Assembly (NCBI RefSeq): GCF_001021975.1
Contig: NZ_CP009928.1
Location: 434,001 to 498,000 of the forward strand
Origin: Chryseobacterium gallinarum
GTDB taxonomy: Bacteria; Bacteroidota; Bacteroidia; Flavobacteriales; Weeksellaceae
Length of the DNA: 64,000 nucleotides
Reading direction: 5' to 3'
The number at the start of each line of letters is the position of its first letter. Position 1 is the stretch's first letter. This document shows positions 52,195 through 60,975 of this stretch, in pieces. The notes beneath the pieces were generated by a model. It was not told the DNA's origin. It saw nothing but the letters and a program-made list of their open reading frames with translations, and did not search any database. The translations under genes were made by a program, and so were the position numbers.

Positions 52195-53157
52195 TTAAAA
52201 TATTTTCGGAATCATAATTTTCCCGGGATCATTTTCATCATACATAATCTCTATAGTTCCCGTTTTGGGCACAGAGGAAAGGTTCAGAAGACTTACAATT
52301 TTTTTATAGGTTGCTATGTGTTCATTTCCTCTGAAATCTTTAAAGCTCACCTGAAACATAATTTGCGGCTGATCGTTAATGGTAACCCCTGTTTCACTGA
52401 CACTGAGAATATGGGCTTCTGCATTTCTTCCACCAAAGAGAATACGTTCTTCATTTTTATTTTTAAAGAACTTACCCACGATCAGCTGAAAGACCAATAC
52501 ATAAATGAGCGTCATGAATCCACTGAAAATAATCGGATGCATGAAAGTAAGAAACCTCCAGCCAAAATCAAAAGATTCCCGCATGTAGAAATAATAGTAT
52601 AATCCGATAATATAAGCAATTAATAATATGATAAAAGCTGTTCTTAATATCATCCCTGAAGTATTGAATCCTACTTTCTGATCATTTAAAATAAAATAGG
52701 GTTCCTGGGATACATCGGGGTTCAGCAACACCTTTACGGTATTACCAGCATCGAATCTTTTCTCCTGAGGCTTGGAATCGTGAAACATCATTTCATGCTC
52801 AATCATCGTATTTCTAAGATTGGGAAATGAAAGAACAATCTGAATGACATTCATATTGGTTTTGGGAATGTATTTCAGAAGCTGATAACGGATAACTTTT
52901 GCTTCCCTCGGGATTCCGTTTCTCAGAATAGAGTGAATGGTATTTTTCTGTTTAAAAGTTTTAATAAAAAGATTATTAACGAAAAACGCAAGAATATACA
53001 ACCATATCAATAAAGAAAAACCGAGGTATCCATAGCTCACAGCCAATGAATTTCTCGGTTCTGTTGCAAGATCCTCCGTCATCATATAAATGAAAATCGG
53101 GAAGGGTACGCAGAAAAAGAAAAGGAAAATTCCCCAGAAAATGATCATAAATTTCAT
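52195..53157 (-). CDS. Membrane protein with duplicated DUF3592-like domain
   Basis: A 320-aa protein with two helix pairs (about 5-25 and 45-66; 165-190 and 205-228). After each pair comes a soluble beta domain ending in a similar strand: FDAGNTVKVLLNPDVSQEPYFI and GTIEIMYDENDPGKIMI. These resemble DUF3592 folds, so the gene likely arose by internal duplication. Function unknown. It is flanked by repeat sequences on both sides. Confidence 0.7.
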   Translation of the reverse strand: MKFMIIFWGIFLFFFCVPFPIFIYMMTEDLATEPRNSLAVSYGYLGFSLLIWLYILAFFVNNLFIKTFKQKNTIHSILRNGIPREAKVIRYQLLKYIPKTNMNVIQIVLSFPNLRNTMIEHEMMFHDSKPQEKRFDAGNTVKVLLNPDVSQEPYFILNDQKVGFNTSGMILRTAFIILLIAYIIGLYYYFYMRESFDFGWRFLTFMHPIIFSGFMTLIYVLVFQLIVGKFFKNKNEERILFGGRNAEAHILSVSETGVTINDQPQIMFQVSFKDFRGNEHIATYKKIVSLLNLSSVPKTGTIEIMYDENDPGKIMIPKIF

Positions 53158-53368
53158 AACTCCTGTTTTGTAAACAGCAATAAAGTTATGATATTATTTA
53201 TTAATTATGGGCTGGAAGAGGGAAGATGGAGCTGGAAGTTACTTTCCGTTATCATAACTGACCGTCAACAACCTTATTAATATTACCTAAAAGAAGATAA
53301 AAAAATAAATAGCAGTCCTTATGGCCTTCATAACTTCTTCCGGCTTCCAACTCTCTAAAGCTCTTCAA

Positions 53369-54382
53369 TTATACTTCTTTCTCGAAGTAAAGCCTGTAAT
53401 ATTTCCCTTTATCATCCTCTCCCATTTCAATTTTCTGCCGGTCTCCATGGATGTAAATATGGAAATTTTTATCTAATTTGATGATACTTTTAAAGTGTCT
53501 CTGAGTCTTTTTTACCGCAGCTTCACTAATTGGGAATTCTTCAGCAATATTCACCTGCATATCCTGTTCATAATCTGTTTTGAAATTCACAAAACTTTCA
53601 ATTACATGCTCGTCACCCAATACTTCGTTAGCAAATTCATCCAGTTTAAATTCTTCTTTTTCTTTGAAGAAGTTAATTGATTTATTCAGGAAATCTGCCT
53701 GATCAGCCTTTGAAACCTCAAATTCCTGGGGAAGTTGCTTGGTGATGTAATCTTTATACACCATTAAAGCTTCCTGGGTATGGAAATATTCGTCGTCACG
53801 CTGTTTTACTTTTAAGAAATCTTCAAACCAGTAATACATATCCCCGTTTTTGTTGTTATCCACTACGGAAAGTACATATCCTGTTTCTTTATTATTGTTG
53901 TAGATTAATGCTGCCTTATCTATTTTAGACAAACCGATTCCCTGATCTTTTTCAATGTCAAAAGATTCCTCTGTAGGATTAATCTTAAGGAAGGATTCCC
54001 TTTTTTCAGTTTTGAAAATCCCGATTTTATCTACCTTATCCGGACGGTCACTTTCATCCTCAAAAAGTACAATAAACAACTCCCCACTCTGAACCCTGGG
54101 ATTTTCAGCCGCTTCGAAAAGGTGTTTTGCGATATTTTCAGATTCCCATATAAATTTGGATTTATCATCAAAAATTTCAGATACAGCGCTGTAAACTGGG
54201 TTGTTCACCAGATAGGTATCACTGTAAAAATGAAAAGTCTCTTCTGATTTGAATGATCCTAAAAAGTAATCCTCCAGCAGTTCTGCCATTCCTTCCTCCA
54301 GCTTCAATTCCTCCTGGGAAAGCGTTAAAGAATCTCCGTTGATCTTATTACCTACTCTGTGTACTATTATTTTTGAAAACAT
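53369..54382 (-). CDS. Nucleoid-associated protein (YejK/NdpA-like)
   Basis: A 337-aa protein of the 37-kDa nucleoid-associated family: an N-terminal IIVHRVGN start, NPVYSAVSEIFDD, then LFIVLFED and a central GLSKIDKAALIYNN region, and a C-terminal IIKLDKNFHIYIHG strand. Such proteins bind bulk DNA. The length is normal. It is a single gene with no obvious operon partners. Confidence 0.82.
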   Translation of the reverse strand: MFSKIIVHRVGNKINGDSLTLSQEELKLEEGMAELLEDYFLGSFKSEETFHFYSDTYLVNNPVYSAVSEIFDDKSKFIWESENIAKHLFEAAENPRVQSGELFIVLFEDESDRPDKVDKIGIFKTEKRESFLKINPTEESFDIEKDQGIGLSKIDKAALIYNNNKETGYVLSVVDNNKNGDMYYWFEDFLKVKQRDDEYFHTQEALMVYKDYITKQLPQEFEVSKADQADFLNKSINFFKEKEEFKLDEFANEVLGDEHVIESFVNFKTDYEQDMQVNIAEEFPISEAAVKKTQRHFKSIIKLDKNFHIYIHGDRQKIEMGEDDKGKYYRLYFEKEV

Positions 54383-54893
54383 TTTCTGAATATTTGGACT
54401 GCAAAGATATTCATTCTATCCTTCCCATGAAACTGAATTTTTTAAACTCCAAATCGAAGATTCGACGAAGTCAAAAGACACAAAAGTTTTTATTTTCTTA
54501 AACACTTTCACCTTACAAGTTGAAAATAATACAGCTGAAAAGTTCACTAAGCTGATCAATAACTTAAGTGTTATAATTCTTTTGTGGTTCATCAAAAAGG
54601 TTCCTAATCTTTATGTTAAAATCTTATTGGGAGTTCCTTCAAAATAGACGCAAAGAAATATAATTCATTGTAAGTGAGCAAAGAATGGAAACAATGAATT
54701 GTTTCTTCTGAAGCATACCTTACTACCTCTTCATATTTCATATTCATTTTGATAAAATCCTTATCATTTTGAAATGCTTTTTCCAATTAAAACCATTATC
54801 AAAAAGTATAAAAATAATTGAATATCAATATATTAAACAACAATCAAATTCAAAGGTATACCATTGGCATCATCATTTTCAAAACATAAAAAA
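54383..54893. other. Intergenic gap without a visible gene
   Basis: About 510 bp, AT-rich. It should contain the divergent promoters of the nucleoid-associated protein gene and of the small membrane-protein cluster. I see no RNA gene, no strong hairpin and no open frame of note. Confidence 0.5.
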
Positions 54894-55058
54894 ATGGACT
54901 TGAAGACATTGAACCGCATAGACAAATTAGGAAGATTAAAAAGCAGAGGTCCACAAACCCCAAAATGGCTGAAACCTTATCATCTTCTCTTTATCGCCTT
55001 TTTAATCATCTTCCTATTTGGAGCCTTCATCAAACTGTTGGAACAAAACCATATTTAA
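54894..55058 (+). CDS. Small single-span membrane protein, copy 1 of a duplicated pair
   Basis: A 54-aa protein (ATG 54894, MDLKTLNRIDKLGRLKSRGP) with a basic N-terminus and one hydrophobic span near the end (LLFIAFLIIFLFGAFIKLL). It lies 6 bp before a 118-aa helical protein. The same arrangement recurs 450 bp downstream, so the two pairs seem to be tandem duplicates. Confidence 0.6.
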   Translation: MDLKTLNRIDKLGRLKSRGPQTPKWLKPYHLLFIAFLIIFLFGAFIKLLEQNHI

Positions 55059-55064
55059 TATACT

Positions 55065-55421
55065 ATGAACTATTTACAAGCCGTACAGGAAATCACAGAA
55101 GTGGTTCCCGATTTTGAAAATGAAGTAAAAAACATTACAATTCAAAACTCGTACAGTATCATCCGGACTTTTACGGACCGTATTAAAAATATGATCCGCC
55201 AGAATGACAGGAATCTTCTGTTCAGAAGTTTACAAAAAATGGACAAAATTTATACTGACGGAGACCCTGTATTAAAGAATGCAATTGAAAATACTTTTAT
55301 CTGTTCACTGGACAATTGTACCGTATTTTGCAGTAAAGAATACAGGAAAATGATTTTCAGCCATATTTCTGATAATCTCAGGAACACCTATTCAAGACAA
55401 ATTTACAGTCATGGCATATAA
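55065..55421 (+). CDS. Helical DUF7674-like protein, copy 1
   Basis: A 118-aa soluble protein with a conserved-looking helical segment (FTDRIKNMIRQNDRNLLFRS, then MDKIYTDGDPVLKNAIENTF). It is clearly a paralogue of the protein at 55687, with which it shares the K-x-MDxIYxxGxxxVxxxIENxF pattern. I know related small proteins of Chryseobacterium as DUF7674; the function is unknown. Confidence 0.65.
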   Translation: MNYLQAVQEITEVVPDFENEVKNITIQNSYSIIRTFTDRIKNMIRQNDRNLLFRSLQKMDKIYTDGDPVLKNAIENTFICSLDNCTVFCSKEYRKMIFSHISDNLRNTYSRQIYSHGI

Positions 55422-55503
55422 ACGTTTTGTTACATTTTTCACCCGTTTCATTACAAAGCGTTTAAATTAAACAAAATTAAAAATAACTCACAATCAATAG
55501 ATT

Positions 55504-55635
55504 ATGAAAACGAAAATCAGAAGGATTTCAGACTGGAAAACATGGAAAAACACGACTAACAGGCATAATACAGAGGTATTACTTATTCATCTCGCCGTGA
55601 TTGCCGGTGTATTTATTTTTGCAGCCTGTCTGTAA
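55504..55635 (+). CDS. 43-aa single-span membrane protein, copy 2 of the pair
   Basis: A short frame with a very basic start (MKTKIRRISDWKTWKNTTNR) and one membrane span (LLIHLAVIAGVFIFAACL). It precedes the second DUF7674-like gene by about 50 bp, in the same way as the 54-aa gene precedes the first. Confidence 0.55.
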   Translation: MKTKIRRISDWKTWKNTTNRHNTEVLLIHLAVIAGVFIFAACL

Positions 55636-55686
55636 ATTTTGGTATACATTTCGCTGCAATAAAAAGTGTTTGAAAAATTCTTAATT

Positions 55687-56082
55687 ATGATGAAAGTACA
55701 AATGCAAACTATTAATCAAAAAATAGCTGTTGAATACTTAAAATTTTTCTATCCGCCACTTCGCAATGAAATCACGCAGCTGTCTGTTCAAGACAATTTT
55801 GCGGGTGTTATACAGGCTACCATTAATTATCTGAAAGACCTGCTGCAGGAATCCAAGATCAATATTATTGCCCATCATATCAAACTGATGGACTGGATCT
55901 ACAGAAATGGGAATTCCTATGTAAGAACCGTGATTGAAAATCTCTTTGTAAGATCTTTTGAAAGTTTTAAAAAACATGCCAAGATCCAACATTGGAAACT
56001 TCTTTACCAGTATATGCCTGTAAGCTTTCAGATTATTTATAATGAACAGCAGAAACAGGATCAGATGTACTTTGGGAAATAA
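55687..56082 (+). CDS. Helical DUF7674-like protein, copy 2
   Basis: A 131-aa soluble protein (ATG 55687; an in-frame GTG lies 21 bp earlier). Residues of about 45-85 (TINYLKDLLQESKINIIAHH, then MDWIYRNGNSYVRTVIENLF) align with the 118-aa neighbour. A terminator hairpin follows at once. Confidence 0.65.
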   Translation: MMKVQMQTINQKIAVEYLKFFYPPLRNEITQLSVQDNFAGVIQATINYLKDLLQESKINIIAHHIKLMDWIYRNGNSYVRTVIENLFVRSFESFKKHAKIQHWKLLYQYMPVSFQIIYNEQQKQDQMYFGK

Positions 56083-56090
56083 TTTAAAAA

Positions 56091-56133
56091 CAAAAGGCGA
56101 AAAGGTAATTAAATTTACCTTTCGCCTTTTTTA
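56091..56133. terminator. Terminator of the duplicated small-gene cluster
   Basis: AAAAGGCGAAAAGGTAA pairs with TTTACCTTTCGCCTTTTTT (one bulged A); the U-tract follows on the plus strand. Confidence 0.85.
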
Positions 56134-56224
56134 CTTTTCCGCCTTTGCTGTATTACAGGCAGCTTTCACTTTATTCTATTTCACTATTACGTGCAAAAAC
56201 CCCTATTTTTGTAAAAAAGTACCG

Positions 56225-56815
56225 ATGAAATACCCATTTTATGCTGCGTTGATATCACTGTCGCTGATCTCATGTGGAAATAATGACAGCACAATTGACG
56301 ATCCGAGACCGATTGATAAAGAAGTGTATCAATTTGAATACAAAAGCTATGCTGTAAAAGGAATCATCCTTTACAAAGGATCATCCGGCAGTAAATCTAT
56401 GCCTGAAGAATCTTATCTGAACAACTATTGGAGCATGTATAAAGAGCCGGCATGGAAGAAAATAATCCTTAATCTGAAAAACAATTCCATACAATTAGTG
56501 GCCGGGAACTCAGCTGATGTAACGTATAACATTAAAATCGTCAACGATTCGGTATTAATAAGCAACAATACATCTGGCTATATAGGAGATTTTAACAAAG
56601 AGAATGCTACTTTTACTTTGAAAAGAACATTACGATACATAAAACGTGAATCCAGAAATAATGGGGATGGCCTGACAATAGTTCAGAATACCTCTTTTGG
56701 GACTACTGAATATGACAATATGTTCGGAACACTTTTTACTGCCCCATCTGATATGACAAAATCTGAAGATCAGGTTTTATGGAGTAATATTGAGTATTAT
56801 TATCAAAAACTGTAA
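56225..56815 (+). CDS. Lipoprotein of unknown function
   Basis: A 196-aa lipoprotein. The ATG at 56225 gives a signal with lipobox ending at C17 (LSLISC); the longer open frame upstream runs through the terminator and is not plausible. The mature part is beta-rich (KSYAVKGIILYKG, NSIQLVAGNSADVTYNIKIV), as in small lipocalin-like lipoproteins. It stands alone. Confidence 0.7.
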   Translation: MKYPFYAALISLSLISCGNNDSTIDDPRPIDKEVYQFEYKSYAVKGIILYKGSSGSKSMPEESYLNNYWSMYKEPAWKKIILNLKNNSIQLVAGNSADVTYNIKIVNDSVLISNNTSGYIGDFNKENATFTLKRTLRYIKRESRNNGDGLTIVQNTSFGTTEYDNMFGTLFTAPSDMTKSEDQVLWSNIEYYYQKL

Positions 56816-57155
56816 TCAGCAGATTACTATATAAACATCGCCCAAAATAGATTGATTTTGGGTGATTATTTTTTATTTCCTACAAACACCTTTTCAATTG
56901 TCTGTGCATAAAATAGCAGTAAAGCGTTGCCTGCTTTAATTTCGTAAAAGCTTTATTAATATGGCCTCTGGTTTCTCCTCGACTGCTTCTAACTGAAACA
57001 GGAACAGGGTTACAACGATAATAATTTTAGAGTACTTCATTTGATTTTACTTTAAGACCATACGAACGTAAGTATTTTGCAAGAAATATAATCATTCATT
57101 AATTTTAATTACTTTTAAGTATTGAATAATCTCAGCATCTCGCAGAAGTAAAAAT
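56816..57155. other. Intergenic gap with a possible decayed small gene
   Basis: On the minus strand a 34-codon frame, MKYSKIIIVVTLFLFQLEAV (56936-57040), begins like a signal peptide and then stops; the other two frames continue open for about 25 codons. This could be the remnant of a frameshifted small exported protein. The rest is AT-rich and should contain the promoter of the AraC-type regulator. Confidence 0.35.
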
Positions 57156-57947
57156 ATGATTGAAATAAGAAAATATTCTGATCAGACAGGACATCCTGAA
57201 CCACGACGGGTCATTAAATACACTTTATTCTGGTGCAATCAGGGAAGTGCTGAAATCCTGATTGACGAAAATATTTTTGTTCTGAAAACCAGTCAGGCTG
57301 TAACCATTACCTCAGGGCAGTTTCATCAATTGAAATCAATAGACGGAGAACTTACAGCATTGGAATTTACACTGGATTTTTTCTGTAAAAGTGACAGTGA
57401 TATTGAGCTTATTTTTCACAATGGACTTTTTTGTCATTTCGGAATGAATGAAATGATCACCGTACGACACCCTTCTTTTTTTACGGAAACACTAAACACC
57501 ATTGAAAAAGAAATTCTGGAACAACCTTACCAATACCTGATCTCTACACATTCTCTGGTTGAATTGCTTTTGGTAGAAATCAACCGGAGCAAAATTGCCA
57601 GTGGTGATGAGATCTGGAAACCGGATGCTTTATTCTTAAAGTTCCTTGAAAGTGTGAGGGACAACTTCAAAAACAATTACCAGGTCTCTCATTTTGCAGA
57701 TTTTTTGGGAACAACCGAAGCTAAACTGAATGAGGTTTCAAAGTTGCACACCAATAAAACTGCCCAGAATGTGATCTACAGCCTTATCATTTCTGAAGCT
57801 AAGAGACTTTTGCTCTATGAAAAGTTCACAATAAAGGAAATTGCCTACCAGCTTGGCTTTAATGATCCTTTTTACTTTTCGAATTTCTTTAAAAAACATA
57901 CTTCGCGTTCTCCCAAAGAGTATCAGAAAGCTGTAAAAGAAATTTAA
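57156..57947 (+). CDS. AraC family transcriptional regulator
   Basis: A 263-aa regulator: an N-terminal cupin-like sensing domain (about 15-140) and the double helix-turn-helix of AraC/XylS proteins (about 165-263), with FTIKEIAYQLGFNDPFYFSNFFKKHTSRSP as pieces of the second helix-turn-helix. It lies upstream of a DoxX-like/cupin operon, 158 bp away in the same direction, which is its probable target. Confidence 0.9.
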   Translation: MIEIRKYSDQTGHPEPRRVIKYTLFWCNQGSAEILIDENIFVLKTSQAVTITSGQFHQLKSIDGELTALEFTLDFFCKSDSDIELIFHNGLFCHFGMNEMITVRHPSFFTETLNTIEKEILEQPYQYLISTHSLVELLLVEINRSKIASGDEIWKPDALFLKFLESVRDNFKNNYQVSHFADFLGTTEAKLNEVSKLHTNKTAQNVIYSLIISEAKRLLLYEKFTIKEIAYQLGFNDPFYFSNFFKKHTSRSPKEYQKAVKEI

Positions 57948-58105
57948 AATCAGCCAGGAAAATTATTAAAATTAACCGATTCACAATACCACTTTTCAAC
58001 ACTCTCTTCATCTAAATATTACATGTTTTTCCCGGAATTGTCTATTTTTCAGGCAGCAGCTTTACCTGAACTTTGTACTGTAATTAAAATCTAAAAATTA
58101 TAGGT

Positions 58106-58531
58106 ATGAAAACGCAACAGGATACCGCTGTTTTTTTATTGAGAATAACATTGGCTTTCGGATTTTTATCAGCTGTGGCAAGCAGACTGAACCTTTGGGG
58201 AACTCATTCTTCCGGATGGAAACAATTTGTAGATTATACTGCTGAAACGAACTCATTTTTTCCATCGTCATGGGCTTCTTCTATTGCCATATTTTCGACT
58301 GCTGCTGAACTTTCAATAGGAATTTTTCTGCTTCTGGGATATCAGGTAAAAAAGACAGCTTTATGCGCTTCCATTCTCACTTTACTGTTTGCCGTTGCAA
58401 TGAGTATTTCTTATGGTATTAAAGAACCTCTGGATTATTCTGTTTTCACATTCAGTGCAGGTGCATTTCTGCTGAGTACTTTTTCCAACTATCCATGGAG
58501 CCTGGACAATTTATACAACAATAACAATTAA
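58106..58531 (+). CDS. DoxX-like membrane protein
   Basis: A 141-aa protein with four hydrophobic segments (about 8-25, 48-75, 78-98, 105-125) and the DoxX-type start (FLLRITLAFGFLSAVASRL). Members are linked to quinone or thiol redox homeostasis. It is 6 bp before the cupin gene. The first member of a two-gene operon, probably controlled by the AraC protein. Confidence 0.8.
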   Translation: MKTQQDTAVFLLRITLAFGFLSAVASRLNLWGTHSSGWKQFVDYTAETNSFFPSSWASSIAIFSTAAELSIGIFLLLGYQVKKTALCASILTLLFAVAMSISYGIKEPLDYSVFTFSAGAFLLSTFSNYPWSLDNLYNNNN

Positions 58532-58537
58532 TATATT

Positions 58538-58891
58538 ATGAACACCAACATCCACGATTACATCGTAAAAACAGAACAGAAAGAATGGCAGCCTTTAATT
58601 GAAAAAGGTATCCACTATGAAGGAATTTTTGTAAAATCTTTAAAGTTTGACCCTGAAAAAAACAGGTCTACTACCATTCTTTTAAAATTCGAGCCAGGAG
58701 CTGGCTATCCTTATCACAATCATCCTGCCGGGGAAGAATTATTCATAATGGAAGGTGAAGCCATTATCGCTGGTGCCCATCTGGAACAAGGGGATTATCT
58801 CTACACACCTCCAAATTTTAAACATTCTGTACAATCCGAGAAAGGCTGTATGATTCTTTTTATAGTACCGGAGGAAGTAGAAATTCTGTAG
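58538..58891 (+). CDS. Cupin domain protein (anti-sigma ChrR-like)
   Basis: A 117-aa single-domain cupin. Metal-binding residues are in YPYHNHPAGEELFIMEGE (H, H, E) and the second motif HLEQGDYLYTPPNFKHSV (H). This fold is shared with ChrR-type sensors and small dioxygenases. Function is not assigned. Confidence 0.8.
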   Translation: MNTNIHDYIVKTEQKEWQPLIEKGIHYEGIFVKSLKFDPEKNRSTTILLKFEPGAGYPYHNHPAGEELFIMEGEAIIAGAHLEQGDYLYTPPNFKHSVQSEKGCMILFIVPEEVEIL

Positions 58892-58914
58892 TATTGCCTA
58901 CTACAAAATAAAAT

Positions 58915-58943
58915 GCCCTAAAAAACAGACATTTTTTTAGGGT
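58915..58943. terminator. Bidirectional terminator
   Basis: CCCTAAAAAA...TTTTTTTAGGG folds into a stem between the convergent cupin and cytochrome c peroxidase genes. Confidence 0.7.
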
Positions 58944-58980
58944 ATTCCATTTCACCGGGATTTTATAATTATTCATTAGG

Positions 58981-60117
58981 CTATGGTAATTCCGGAGGAT
59001 GTATTTTGTATTGGTAGCTATTTAAGGTTTTTAAAAAGGCCACGATATCAAAAACTTCCTCATCCGTTAAATTAAGCCTTTCAATCATTGCAGATTTATG
59101 CGGAAACTTTGGATCGTTGATCTGGTGTCCTTCCGGTATTTCTTGACCCATTCCTGCATTATACATCATGATAACATTAGCCAGTTCAGGAAAAAGCCCG
59201 TTATGCATGTACGGCTTGTTTCCAGACACTTCCCTGAGTGTCGGTGTTTTAAACCTTCCCACATCTTCATTTTTTTGGGTAACCAGATACCTGCCAAGGT
59301 CTTGATACTTTTTGCCGTAATGGGTAAGACCCAAATTGTGGAATTTCTGATCAGAGAAGTAGGGTGTGTTATGGCAATTTATGCAATTGGCCTTGGTACG
59401 GAACAAATGAAGGCCGTTCAATTCGGAGTCTGTCAAGGCATCTTTTTTCCCGGAAACCAGTTGATCAAATTGCGAGGGCGGACTTTTCAAAGAACGTTCA
59501 AAGGTGGCTATTGCTTTGGTAATCTTTTCTTCAGTCACTTCTTCGTTTCCGAAAGCTTTCACAAAAAAAGGCTTATATCCTTTAATATCCTTAATATTTT
59601 TCGTTGCCAATGACATGTGAAAATTCATCTCTACAGGATTTTCTATGGGTCCTTTTACCTGCTCTTCCAGTGTTGCAGCACGTCCGTCCCAGAAAAAAGT
59701 TCTGGCATATCCAATATTGACTATAGTAGGAGCATTTCTGGTGCCGGTTTGCCGGCCATGGCCAAAAGAAACACGATTTCCGTCAGACCAGCCGGTTTCA
59801 GGATTATGGCAGCTGGCACAGGAAATCTGTCCGCTTCCGGACAATCTCGGATCAAAAAACAACATTTTTCCAAGCTCCATTTTATCTTCGGAATAAGGAT
59901 TATCTTCAGGAAATTTCATCTCAGGTAAAGGACCTATATCCTGAAAACCTTCTTTAGCTTCATTAAATAAGTGTGGTGCCGGCCATTTGGACGGGTCTCC
60001 ACTGCTATATAAATCACGAAGTTCTTCCATTGTATATCCTGTAGGATCATTAGAAGTATAACTCAGTAAACATACGATTCCGGCAATAGCCAGAAGAGCC
60101 AGATATCTGTCTTTCAT
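58981..60117 (-). CDS. Diheme cytochrome c peroxidase (MauG/CcpA family)
   Basis: A 378-aa periplasmic protein that reduces hydrogen peroxide with electrons from cytochrome c. An N-terminal hydrophobic export segment (YLALLAIAGIVCLLSYTS) is followed by the first heme site CASCH (about residue 97) and the second CINCH (about 243), with the conserved GPIENPVEM and FKTPTLREV motifs. The size fits the family. Single gene. Confidence 0.92.
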   Translation of the reverse strand: MKDRYLALLAIAGIVCLLSYTSNDPTGYTMEELRDLYSSGDPSKWPAPHLFNEAKEGFQDIGPLPEMKFPEDNPYSEDKMELGKMLFFDPRLSGSGQISCASCHNPETGWSDGNRVSFGHGRQTGTRNAPTIVNIGYARTFFWDGRAATLEEQVKGPIENPVEMNFHMSLATKNIKDIKGYKPFFVKAFGNEEVTEEKITKAIATFERSLKSPPSQFDQLVSGKKDALTDSELNGLHLFRTKANCINCHNTPYFSDQKFHNLGLTHYGKKYQDLGRYLVTQKNEDVGRFKTPTLREVSGNKPYMHNGLFPELANVIMMYNAGMGQEIPEGHQINDPKFPHKSAMIERLNLTDEEVFDIVAFLKTLNSYQYKIHPPELP

Positions 60118-60208
60118 TTGTTTTTAACCTGCTTTTGCTGATCTTTCATAATCAGCTAAATTATGTTTTAATTATCAAAAATGATCTTATCCAGATTATC
60201 ACTTCCAT

Positions 60209-60742
60209 TTAATACGCTTTACTCCCCGAAATGGTAAGGGCATGTTTAGTCTTTATCGAAGGGCAGCATCTCCCGTCATCTTCAGCATACTCCAGTTTTT
60301 CTACAATGATTTTTCCATTTTTGATAGTATCGAAGGCAAACAGGTAATCCGGTTCATATCCGGCGATCACCTTCACTTTATGTCCATCATTTTTATATAA
60401 TGATAATCCCTGTCCTATCAGAGCATTTCCACCTTCAGGTGCAATATTCCAGTAAATCGCTACATCTTCTATCCCATCCCCGGTAAAATCCCCAACATGA
60501 GGATCCTGAAGATCAATGACTCCATCATAAGTCTTAAGAATTTTGGGTAAATAGGCATCAAATTGTTTCATTGCCAACTTTACAGCTTCTTCTTTAGAAA
60601 TTCTGTCCTGGGAAGATTCTGACTCTTTTTCTTTGGATAAAGCCTTTTCTTCTTTCAGTTCATCTTTTTGATGTTCCTTACTGCCAGAATTATTACAACT
60701 CGCCAATACTGCCAAACTTATTATACCGATAATCTTTTTCAT
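60209..60742 (-). CDS. Lipoprotein with FG-GAP/VCBS-like segment
   Basis: A 177-aa lipoprotein; the ATG at 60742 gives a signal ending in lipobox LASC (C16). A lysine/glutamate-rich linker (about 25-55) is followed by a segment GDFTGDGIEDVAIYW that looks like a calcium-binding FG-GAP repeat, and a CC pair in DDGRCCPSIKT. The function is unknown. It is divergent from the TonB-dependent receptor. Confidence 0.7.
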   Translation of the reverse strand: MKKIIGIISLAVLASCNNSGSKEHQKDELKEEKALSKEKESESSQDRISKEEAVKLAMKQFDAYLPKILKTYDGVIDLQDPHVGDFTGDGIEDVAIYWNIAPEGGNALIGQGLSLYKNDGHKVKVIAGYEPDYLFAFDTIKNGKIIVEKLEYAEDDGRCCPSIKTKHALTISGSKAY

Positions 60743-60975
60743 ATATTTTGTATTTCCGAAGATAAAATTGAAGGGATAAATATACATCAATATGATAAAA
60801 TCAGGGCAATTAAAAACCCGGTAAACATTGAGATTAAACGTTTTTTTATACAAAAAAGGAGTAAAAATCAAGCTTATATAAACATCACATATATGAATTC
60901 TTAATTTTAAGCAAATTTTAAGTCCTTTTGAAAAAAAGAGTTTTGAATAATTTTAATTTTACACAAAATTATCCA

